64,000 bases of DNA from Taeniopygia guttata (taxonomy: Eukaryota; Chordata; Aves; Passeriformes; Estrildidae). Below the pieces are notes generated by a model. That model worked only from the letters and a program-made list of their open reading frames with translations. It made no database searches and had not been told where the DNA came from. Positions within the stretch are counted from its first letter, which is position 1; every line of letters begins with the position of its first letter. Shown here in pieces: positions 11,288 through 23,200 of the stretch. The position numbers and the translations under genes were made by a program. The stretch lies in NCBI RefSeq assembly GCF_048771995.1, contig NC_133036.1:18197001-18261000 (forward strand), in the 5' to 3' direction.

Positions 11288-14200
11288 CTGCAAGGAGCAA
11301 ATCAGCAGCGTTAGTGGGTGATTCCTGGGGGGACTGAGCTCTGCTAACAAATGTGTGGTGCTGGAGCAATGCCGGGTGGGCAGGAGGTGGCACAGCCCTG
11401 CTGCCCCTCTGACTGCCCCCTCCAACCCTCCTGCCTCCAGCTCGGCCAGCAGAGTGCTCCTGAGCAGGGGCACATGGAGATGGGACAGCTTTAGGGACAC
11501 CTAAAGATGGGACAGATTTAGAGACACCTTTCCTCAGCCCTTCAGAGCTGCTAGTGCTGCCCATAGCAGGCTGATGGGATGGGGATGGGGATGGGGATGG
11601 GGATGGGGATGGGGATGGGGATAGGATTGGGATGGGGATAGGATTGGGATGGGGATGGGGATGGGATGGGATGGCTGCCAGCCCTCCTGTGTCAGCCCAG
11701 CTGCAGTGACCACTGGCCCTGGGGAGCTGCTGCCACGGAGTGCAGCTGACAAAAACCCTCCAGTGAGAGCAGAGGGCTGCAGTGTGCTTGTTTGAAAGTC
11801 CTCACCTTGCAGCAAAGTGATTAAAAATCAAGCACAACCAAATCATAGAAGACTATTTGCTGTTTAATTTTATATGAGGGGCAATGTAAGTCTTTATGCT
11901 GAACATTTGAGTATGAGATAGTTCATCATGTCACACAGGGCTTGGTGCACAGTGTAAGGAGGCATGGCAAAGGTCACACAAACCCCTCAGTCTCTTTGTG
12001 ATTGCTCATTTAGTCTCAGTGTGTATAAAGTGTCACCCCTGTGTATTTGCTGGGACAGGCTGCTGTCAGCAAGCCAAGTGGATGGGCACAGAGGTGTGAG
12101 AGGAGTGTGCAAAATATCTGCCCAAAGCAAAGCAGTGCCTGGCCACTGTGTGCCCAGGGGCTGCCCGTGGCTGAGAGTGGTGGCCAGCCTCCTACAGCAC
12201 CTTCCTGGCTGTTCTGGTGCCAGTGTGTCAGAGTTTAAGCAGGGAGGGCAGGGAGGCACACGGTGCTGGCTTACCTATTAGCCTATTTACACACTTTGGT
12301 TTATTTCTCCAGTAGACTCCAAGGAAAAACACTGGCACTCCGGTTAAAATGATAATTAGTCCAACCCCACAGACGACCGGCTCCGAGTACAAGCTGAAGA
12401 CCAGCAGAAATGCCCAAAACGCCAGGTAGGTGATGGGGATGAGGAGGTTCACCTAGCAGGAGAGAGCAGAGCAGAGCACAGCTGTGCAGAGCAGCAGCAG
12501 TGGTGAGTGGCTGTGGTGGGCTGCAGGCACTGCAGATGTCCCCCAGTGTCCCCCTTCCCTCCACCACTCTCCTCTCTGCCCATCCCAACAGGACATCTGC
12601 CTGTGTGTCCTTCTTTTACACTAATGGCACTTTGGGACATGCTCTGGGAGGTGTTCCCACCCCACCCTATTGCAAGAAATTTAGCTTTAGCAGTGTCACC
12701 TTGATAGGTCTGAAGATTTTGGGTTTCTTCCAGCGTAAAACAATCAGGCCTATAATTGTCACTCCGTAGCAGAGGTAGTTAATGAAGGACACGTAGTTGA
12801 TCAGCGTGTATGTGTCTCCAACAAGCATGATGATAAGGGTGGCCAAACACTGCAAAGAGAGGAGCACAGCCTTCTTCAGCCATTACTAGAAAAGGTGGCT
12901 TTAAACCAACAAAACCAAGCACAAATCCCATTAAAGTATTAAAAATCCCCTTGTTTATGGCACCTGCTGGGCGTGTGCTGCTTCCTGTGGCTCTGTTCCT
13001 TATTCCAGAGCTGTGCCACCAGGGCTGGGGCTAAATGGGTATTTAGGGTGATCTGGGGCATGCTGAAGGCAGAGTCTACAGGGTTGGTTTAAAAATACCC
13101 TGGGGTGCTGGAAAAGGTGTCTCTGCTGCCCATGACTAAGCAGGCAGGGCTGGGAAGGCTGGAAAAGCTCCCACTCCACCTTTCTCTGTGAAATAAAAAA
13201 AATTTAAAAAATAAAAAAAACCTAAAAAATTTAAAAAAAATTTAAAAATAAAATAAAATTAAAAAAAGCTATTGAACCCTGTGGTGAGGATTCCAGGTGA
13301 AAGGGTTTCTTACACTTAACATGTTTTGTTTCAGGCACTGTGTTGTTGCAGGTGCTCTGTATTTTATAAAGAATTAGAGGTTTGCCCTTCCTCCTGCTGC
13401 CTCATGTCACAGCTGATCAGCATCATGAATTTTATGAGTGTTACTAATGTTTGGAAACTGGCAGATGGATGGTGGACATTTCCATGTTTTTGTTTGCTTT
13501 TTGGAACTCCGTGTCTGCCTAATACTGATAGGGAATTGATTTTCACATTTTTCGCTTTTATATTCTCTCTATATTCTGTGCATATACATTTGTAGTGCTG
13601 TGGCCTATTATAGTATTCATAGCTAGCTTTTTACCTATTCTAATAGATAGAAAGACCAAATAAATTCCCCCATGGGTAATTTATTAGATTACCTGGGAAG
13701 TTTAGATTATCTGGGAAGCCAAGGTTGACACATTTTCATTAATAAAGTTTAAGTCCTATCTAATTGGAGGGTGGGGTGGGAATTCAGAAAGGGTTGAATT
13801 GAGGGGGAATTACCTCATCATTTATGCCTCTAATTGGGGATTCTTGTCAGTTATGCAAATTTGCTGAACACACAGAAATTGTTTGCACTTTATGTCACGT
13901 GTGCATCTTTGTTGCTCTCCACCAAGCGAGTTGTGCACCTAAGGACCCTTATAAAGGTAACTCCTTCTTAGCACCTGTGGCTAGCTTGTGATTTTAGGAC
14001 CAGCATAAAGACATCAATACTATAGACCCAGGACAGCTGACTTGGGGCCAGGGCACTGCTCCTCAAGCCCCTCTCCCACTCTTTGGTACCACAGGGACTG
14101 AGCACTCATCTGCACAAACACCAGTCCAGCAAACACTGTCTGCTGGAGCCCAGAGCCTGAGGGAAACTAAATATCCAAATTCCTCCAGAGATTGCTCAAG

Positions 14201-17200
14201 ATTTTGGGTTGTGTTGATCCAGGCTCCCTTTGTGCTTCTGTCCCTTTTTCCTTAATTAACTCTTTTGATAGTAAATTCCTCCCAGGAGGGAAGGTTTCTG
14301 GACCTCCAGCACCAGGAATTAAGCACCACCACGGCCAAACTCTGCTGGTCCCTCTATTCCCTTATTCAAAGCCTTGCAGGCTTGGCAGGGGGATTTCAAC
14401 ACTTTGAACTGTCTCACCGCAAAATGGATTTAAAATTGGGCAGCATCTCGTGTTTCTGCCATATAACATATCCATATCCACTCACAGGGCAGGTGCCACC
14501 CCCAGGGGCTGGGGCTGAAGAGGGGGTGCTGCCCTCCAGATGGCCATGGCCACTCCCCACCATCCTGCAAAAAGCCTGCAGTCCAAATTTTACATTTAGC
14601 TTGGCCCCTTGATTTTTGGGAGTAAAAATGAAGTTCTCACTGGTAATGTTGCAACAGCCATTCTTGATGTACAAACAAACTCCTCTCCTTGCAGAGAGCT
14701 AAGTGTGAAGAGACAAGGAACCTGATGTATTAGTTAGGTTTGCCTAAAGTGTGGCCCTGTTTGCTGTTGTAGCTGCCTACACTGTACTATTAGTATCTTT
14801 CTATTTGTTAAGAAACAACTATTTCCTAGCAGCACTTGATGTGCACTGAGCTGCATTAAAACACCTTCAAATGATGATGTAATATGCCATGCTGGTTCTG
14901 TGATTTGCACTGTGATTCAAGGGGGATGGCATGGCATGGATCAGCCAGCTGGACAGGCAGCCTGCTCTTGCTGGGGCTGTTCCACAGAGCCTCTGACACT
15001 CAGCTGTTCTTTCAGCTGATGGATGGTTAAGGACAAAGGAGTTCTACCCCTGCAGAACACAGGATCCCATCCCATGGTGACTGCTCAGGGTAGTTTACCC
15101 CAAACCTTCAATGGGCAATACACAAGATGTTTGTGATGGGGCACTAAGCCCCAGGAATGCCAAAAACCTCAACAAAATGCATATTTTGTCATAAAAGCAG
15201 AATGAGCTTTTATGGTGGAAAAAAAACTTATTTGGTGAAATTTTATATGGGTGTATTGTGCCAGAAATGCTGTTAGAGCCAGGAGACATGTAAACATGCA
15301 CCTTTGTAGTGCATCTGGGGTCAAACCCTCGAGTTTTGATATTAGTGGCAAATCTGCAGTTGGCAGCCATTGATGCAGCCAAGATCTCAAGCAAATGCCC
15401 TTTGGGGAATTCCTTCCCTTGGGCCCTGTGGCCATGGACAGCAGCAGCACAAATCATTTTCCTCCTTGTCATCCTCTATGCCGCTGTAAAACCCTTCACA
15501 CATTCCAGCTGCACTATCAATAAAAGCATACAAAGCTCTTTTCTTCAAATAATAACTTCCCTAAGTCATTAGTGGTGTGGAAATTGATACTGTCTGAAAG
15601 TGAGGGGAATCTTTTTCCCGTGGGAGCACAGCAGGAACTGGTTCCCCAGCACTCCCAACAGCTGGCCCCTTCTGTCTGGGCTCTGCAGGTGACCTGACTG
15701 ATGTGCCTCACTGTGGAATCATTGTCCCTACTTAATTTTTTAGCCTGTGGGCCTCAGAGAACTGCCTGGCTGTTGCTCACAAGGTGTCTTGGTTGTTGAA
15801 AGTAATTTTAGGCTCACTTTGTCCTTTCCCTGGGACCCACCATATCTCTGGCCGTGGTGGCAGGGCCTAAAGCAGCCTTGCTGGAGTGGGATTAGTGAGG
15901 TTTCCATGGAGGTTTCCAAATGCTCGTGGGAAGCAGGTCTAAGGAACTTGTCTTTTCTTAAACAACATATCTCTGCTTCAAAAGCCAGTCCCTGTCTCTT
16001 GCTGCAGGACAAGAGTTAATGACTTACACCACAACTCGGGTTATGAGGGAAACCCCTCAGGTGCCAAGGGGACTGGGAGGAGGAGGAATCATTTCCGAGG
16101 CTGAAGGCTGCTTCTCTCTGGGGCAGATAGAGCTGCTCAGCTGGCACCTACCAGCTGCCATCCCTGTTCCTCTTCTGGGGTAAAACCACCTCTCAAGGGT
16201 TTTCCAGCTTGGCTCTCCGTGGTTTAGTGTTTCTAAAAGCAGGGACAGTCACTTACACAGATGAGAAGGGCAGGGATGGGAGTGCAGTTCTTGACGTGGA
16301 TCATGGCCAGCAAACTTGGCAAGTGGCCTTCCCGAGCACCAGAGAAACACAACCTGGAAATAAGAAGGGTAATGATGAATCCACTGGGTGAGCAACAGCC
16401 TCCAGTCCCTAGTCATGTAACACCTCTTATCTCAACCACCTGCTCTGGTCTTCTCATGGGAAGGAGCTGTGGCTGCAGCTGCAGAGACAACTAGTGACTG
16501 TGTCCCCTGGGGAAAGGCATTTAAACTAAACCCTGCAGTGTTCAAGGCCTTGAACAGCTAATGTCACCTGGGAACACACCTGCTCTGAGATGCCAAAATA
16601 CCTCCAAGGGCTATCTGCTGGCCAGCATTGTCTCTTTACCAGTGAGGGATGAATACTCTGAAGGCTGTGTGGGTATTTACAGCGGCAAAAGGGGTTTGGA
16701 TAAGGTTTAACATGCCTTAGCTTTTCACTTTTAAGTGTATAGCCTGCTACATATGCACTCAGTTTTGCTACATTTCATCATACCCATGAAAAGGTTGGGA
16801 TAATTTTCCCATGGTACTTCAGCTGTTTCCTCAAAAAACTTCATAATTTCTTAATTAAATTCAGACAGGTCAGTTATTATAAACAGACTTTATTGATTAC
16901 AATCTTACAGACTTCACAGATTCTGGGCCAGCTATCAGCAGTATGCATGCAAAGCATCTTGCTTGAAAGGTGGTTTTCCAGCATCAAATTGCCTGTAACT
17001 GAGTACAGCACCAGGCCCTAAAACTCCTCCTTGAGCAAAGCATAGTTTAGATGTGAGCTACTGGAACTTTAGTGATATAAAATTATTTTGGTTCCATGCT
17101 AAAGCTGTGTTTGGCTTTTACTGTGAATTATTCCATATCTGCAAACACTTTCAATAACTCATGAGGATTAATTTGCAAGAAATTTCATGATTCAATATTA

Positions 17201-20200
17201 CATTTGCTGATTTGAAATGGAATAATTCATAACTGATTGTATCCAACACACCCAACAAAAAACATCCAAGATGTCTAGCTAGCATTTCTCTAGCAAATGC
17301 AATTAAAACAGCCCCTCCCCAAATTAGATAATGTTCATAAAATTGTACTCCATCTAACCTTGATGAGGTAAAAAGGTATCCATTTATTCCTCCAAATGTA
17401 GATAGGGCCACTGAGACTGGCATAACCCAGGAAAAATAGCCCAGTAACTTTTCACCAAATGTCTAAAGCAACAGAAGGCAGAGAAACTGAAATACACTGC
17501 AAAGCACAGCACTGAAATCAAAGTGTGTTGGTACATGCAGGGAATGCTTTACTTACTACAGCCACAGCGTTGGAGGACAAGAGCTCTTGGGGAGACATGG
17601 CAGTGAAATATGCAATGTTGGTGAACGTATACACAAATGTCACCAATGGGATGGATATGAATATGGCACGAGGTAGGTTCCTAATAAAAGAATTAGGAGG
17701 GTAGATAAGAAATTACAATCATGCACAGCAAGAGCACGACAACTGTGTAGGGCCCGGGGGTGGGCACCCAGCTGGGTGGGTTCCTTGGCTGTTCTCTGGA
17801 GGGAAGCAGAGCTTCCAGCAGCTCTCTGACCCACTGCAGCTTAGAGAAGGCTAAAATGGAATGTTGTGTCTGCAGGGAGCTCCAGGGGACACAGAAACCG
17901 TGAGCTCCCTTTGGGGTCTTGACTGGGATTGGGACAGACTGTTACTGAAAAGTGAAACATCCATTTCCCAAAAGCCCTGGGTACAGGCAATGGTGGTGGA
18001 ATAAAATGTCTTGCTTTGCTTTACCTTCACCTGCTCTGAAAAGGAAGGGGATCCTGTTGTTCACCTGCTGCCCTGGCCTGTTGTGTACCCCAAACCTGGT
18101 CTGGTCATACAGTTTGCAGTAGTAGAGATGAACTTGATCTCCAACCCAGAGACCTTCCTAGAGGTGGACACCTGAACTGTTCTGTATCTAACATAATGCA
18201 TTTTTCTCTGTGTGTCAGACTTGGGAAAAAAGGTTTAAGAAAGCATGTTTAACCTTGTGAATTTTAATAGATTTAGTAAAAGTAGGAAGTGGTTTTGGTT
18301 ATCCAATTTTTAAAATACTTTAATTTCTCCACTAAGGCTGCAACAATAATTAAAAAAAAGGGAAAGGCCATTTGCTCCATTCTCTCTTTATTTCTCAACT
18401 AAGGCCATATTTACTTTATTTAAGTAATACATTTTTTACTATTGAGCTTTGAAGTCATGGTGGTCCATTAAAATATTTTTGCTTAATAAGGAAGTACATT
18501 ACCACATTTTCTTTACTCCTGCCAAGATCTCTGGACACACACTTTGCCCCTCACTGGTGTGCAGAGATGCTCATAAGAAGTAGCTTTAATTAATTCCCAT
18601 CCAAGCTCTAATAGCTCACATTTCTTCCTGTTTCATTGCAGTGTGCACTGGATGCCCAGAAGTAACTAATGCTCCAAGAGCTGCTCTTGACATTTGCCAT
18701 TCCACTTCATTAGCTCAGAAATGTTGAAACATTTGAGCTTTGCTGAACTAAAATTCCCTTTCCCTCCAGCCCTCTCAGCCTGCTTGTGATAAATCCTTTC
18801 CAAGCCCTTCCCATAGCCAGGATCAGCAGTGACCCAGGGTAAGATGCCTTGGCAGGCTGGTGCCCACAGCTCTGCTGGGGCTGAGAGTGCCACTTCCACT
18901 GCACCACTAATTGTCCCTTTCAGGTGTCTGTGGGAGAGCTTTGAGTGAAAAAGCAAAGCAGCTTCCAAGATAATTCAACTATTTTATGACAAAGAGGATT
19001 CTTCCTGTAGATACTTGTGTGGTATCTCATCCACAGTTAATATTCTGCTGTGGAATAGTGACATAAAGATCCTGCCTTGTCTATAGGCTGCTTTGATCCA
19101 GTTAATGCCTAATTTCAGTGTTTCTGTAACTTGCCTGCTATCTGTTCTAAACCTAACTCTCCTTTAGGAAGAACAGTCCCACAGACATGGAATGCCATTG
19201 CACCTCTTATGAAATGAGTTATACCACCAGGCAGCTCCAGTGTCTCAGCACTTCAAGGAGAGCATCCTGGAAGTGGATACTTGCCTGCGGGGATCCACCA
19301 GCTCCTCTGTTACATAGTTCAAGAAGTTCCAGCCACTGAATGCAAAGGACCCTTGAAGGAAAGCTAATGCTAAATGCCCCACGGATGGAGTCATCCAAAA
19401 TCTGAATGCATTGCTTGGTGTCAGCTCTTTGTAGTTTCCTGCATAGAGAGCGCAAGCCAGATGTTAGGCCATGCCTGCCTCCCTCACACACTTTAAAATA
19501 GGTAAGCTTTTGCTTTTTTAATCTTTATTCTCTATTATTCTTTATTCTTTATTCTTTATTATATAAAGAGCTTTTGCTCTTTATTCTTTGTTAGAACTGA
19601 GACTTCATGCTGTTCATGTCACCATGGGCTGACACAGCAATTGCAGTGCTTTGTGCAGGACAGTGTCCTGGTGAGGGCTCCTGCTCTCCTGGCACCCTTC
19701 ACCAGAACTCATGAGACCCTGTGTCAACCTGCACCGGCTGAGGGGGATCCTTGGCAGTGCAAATTCCTAGCTGCTCTTAATGCCATTCTCTTCTACAAGA
19801 GTTCGGTGTTGTTTAATAGATATCCGTGAAAATAAAATGTCTATGGGCCTGAAAGATTTGTCAAGACTGTAGGACTAGCACCACTGAGAAAACCAGTTTT
19901 CTGCTCTCTGTAAATGTCATATTTCTTCTTTGTTTATATGACTCATCATATACATGATAAAAATATTACAAGTCTTTTAAACATAGGTGAAAAATGTCTC
20001 ACTGGTTCACCAAGTTATTGGAAGGCTCTTAGCCCTTCAAATAACTTGGTGAACCAGTGAGACATTTTTCACCTATGTTTAAACTTATAGTTGACTTTTT
20101 GTAGGAAATTGGACTTGTAGGAATTTTGTAGAAAATTTCTGCACTAGTGCCTGAAATGAAGCATGTATCTTCCTTCCCTAGTCAAAGCATTATTTATTCA

Positions 20201-23200
20201 TTTTACATCCAGAGCACTTCAAATTCAAGGAATGCACAACAGATTAAAAATTTTAAGTAACTATTTGAAACATTGTGAGCTACTCTCCTTTATTCTATCA
20301 AATCCTACAAGGTGGGCAGGAAAGAGACTTTTTTTAAGGGGATACAGCTGATTTCTCCCTTGTGTCATACTTCCACAGCTGTGTCAGAATGCAATCCCAC
20401 ATCTTGGCAAAACCCAGCACAGCTCCTGGTCAGCTCGTAAGGAGGAAACATTGCAGTAAGTGAGAAAAATCAAGCCTATCAACAGTACCATACCAATGTT
20501 AGAGCTGTCTCACAGAGTACCTTTAAAGATCTGTATGAAGCCCACAATTATGATAAGGGTCAGGGCTAAGAGTTTTCCTGCTGTAAATATGTCCTGAATG
20601 CGCGTTGCCCATCGCACGCTGGAGCTGTTCACCCACGTCAGCAGGACTGGAGAGCAAAAGACTGAATTCAGTGAAATGAAATAATGTTTATTTAAGAACA
20701 TACAGTCAAAACATTGAAAACCACACTCATGTTCCTGCAGGGAGCTCTAGTGTGGCCAGTGATGAGGGTGAGGAGGAGCACTGCCTTTCCCAAGGAGGTT
20801 CCAGCTGTAGGGGCATGCCTGGAAGCCACCAGCCCCTTGGGTGCTGCCAGCTGGGGCTCTGAACTGTGCCTGGGCAGTGCCCAGCGTGCAAGGATCATTG
20901 TCTCCTCACAGAAACTGTGAAAGTCTTCATTCCTGCAGCTCAGGTTTGCTTCTGCCAGCTCCAGAAGCAGCTAATGCAGAGCTGGCTGCACGCTGCCTTC
21001 TGCACACTCACGTTTGTGAATGTGAGAGACGAGAAGAAGGGGAAGGGCTCAAAGGGTGGTGGTCACCTGTGCCAGGTGCCCACGGTTCTGCAGCTGCCCC
21101 ATCCCACAGGCTCACCTGCCACCTTTCCCTGAGCCCACAGGGACTCGGGTGCCTGTGTGCCTCCCTCCAGGCAAGTGGAAAGGGACAGAACAGCCCACAC
21201 CAGTCACAGTGCCGCTCCTGGGACCTCCCCACTGCCCTTTGGAGCTGGGGCCCTGACCCCAGCCTGGCTGGAGTGACCCCTCACTTGGTCCCTTGTAAAA
21301 CCATGGCAAGATCTGTGTGTGTGTGCAAGAAGCAAATACTTACGTAAACACACCATGGAGAGGATCCTGGAGGCGTTATAGGGGGGAATACAGTTAGGGA
21401 AGACAGGCTGCAGGACATAGTTTGAGAAGGTCAGTGCAATGACAGCCAGACTAGTTGGGTACATGATAAGCACTGCGCTCCACAGCAGCAGAAACCTGGA
21501 AAGACAAGGAAGAGCAGAAGAGAGCAGGGCTGGGGCTGTGCTGGAGGAGGTTACACACCTCAGCTGTGCGCAGCGTGTCGGGGCTGAGCACTTCATGCTG
21601 CTCACACACACCAGTGTCACCCTCCTCAGCCCTTCCCCGCCTTCTCAGCACAATCTCTATTTTAAATTAAACTTTGTACGGCAAAACATTGTTGCAGCGT
21701 TTCTGAGACAGAGAGGGCATGATTGATGTCTGGAATGAGATTTGAGCTACTCCAGTCTAGGCCTCAGATTTGGGCCTTGTGAGGCCTTCCAGCCTCTGGC
21801 GCAGTGAGAAATTAAGAACTTGTGGCACAGTTAGAAATTGTATTAAGGTGTGATGGGGAGCACTGGGCTGTCTGGGTGTGAAGTAGTATAGGTTTATAGT
21901 GTGAGGTTTAGGCCCCCTTAAGACAAAGATAAACAATGTTAACTTGCCAATCAGAGTGCCTTTGTAAACTGTAAACTATATGGAAGTGTATATAGACTGC
22001 CATCTTCTCTCGAATAAAGGGAGAACGTGGCATTAATCATATTGGCTGGATGTACGTTCTGTCCTGTCCAGCTCTCCCGATTTATGAGGTCCCTGGCTTT
22101 GAAACATGGTTCAGGAATGTGTGGGAGAGTGAGGATTATGGCCAGCAGGCATGGTTTGATTTAACTCTGTGTCTAGATGAAGGGAGCTCTGCTGCTCCTG
22201 CACTGACATGTCACCACAGCAGATAGTAGCCATTGAAGGCACCTCTAAAGGGTTTTGGCTGCAGCTGTACTTTTAGGACTGCTACCAGCTCCCTGCTGGT
22301 CACTGGGGGGGTTTCTTGTCCCCTCTGGTGTTGGCTCTCTGACCCAGGCCAAGGTAGATTAGTGCTGCAGTGTTTTGTGATGGATCACACAGCTGGGCTG
22401 GCTGCCTGCTCCAGCTGTGGCTTCAGGTGATTGCACCCAACAAGGTATTGTGCAAATATAAAGGGTGAGATATTTTGGTTTTTCATTCTGTGCAAAGGGA
22501 AAAAAAAGTTTAAAAGGCAGCAGTGGATCAAGCTAGTATTTAAAAAAATATTTGAAGTATTATTTCTATAGTGAGAAGTAGCCATTGCAAGAAAGTGAAG
22601 GTTTCTTGCCATCTATAGGCACACACAGACACACACAGTCATTCATTCACATACATGCACAAATATAGTCTGCAGGGATGTGTGACATAAATGAGGGTTT
22701 GAAATGCTATTTCCAAATAAGACAGTATAATTTCTGTATTACATAGGTTGCTCTTTATGGGGCTGCACCCACCCAGTGTGCTCCCTGCTTCCAGCCCTGT
22801 AAATGTGGCACAGCTGAGGGAGCTTCTCTTTTGTGTCATTAACCTGGAGGGAGTGCTGCTTGCTGGCTGCTCCTCAGCTGAGGTGGAAAATGTTTCTCAG
22901 TAACCTCCTTCACTTTGCCTTCTTGTTCCTGAGAAATATGGGGCAATTAATTAGCTGCCACAGTTAATTTGGTAAACCAGACCAATGTAAGAGCTGGGTA
23001 CCTTCCCAACTGCCACTGTAGTTTTTTACAATAAACTCAGCAGGTTTTTTATTTGTCTTTATTTTCTTGTGTGACTCCATTTTGGGAGTGGTTCCCCCCC
23101 ACCCCCCCACCAGTTTCTAATGTTTTTCATTGTGGTTCAGAGCAGCTTTCTCCAGCGATTGCTTTGTGCTATTTGGTGTTGTTGATGATGGACCCAGCTT

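Noticed and set aside
11572..11674. Interstitial telomeric repeat
   Set aside because: The unit is GGGGAT, not TTAGGG, and no TTAGGG tract is present.
19285..19491. 90-codon frame covering exon 5 on the - strand
   Set aside because: It is out of frame with SLC7A10. The correct frame, set by the exon 4 junction, gives the conserved [13 protein letters not shown] sequence.
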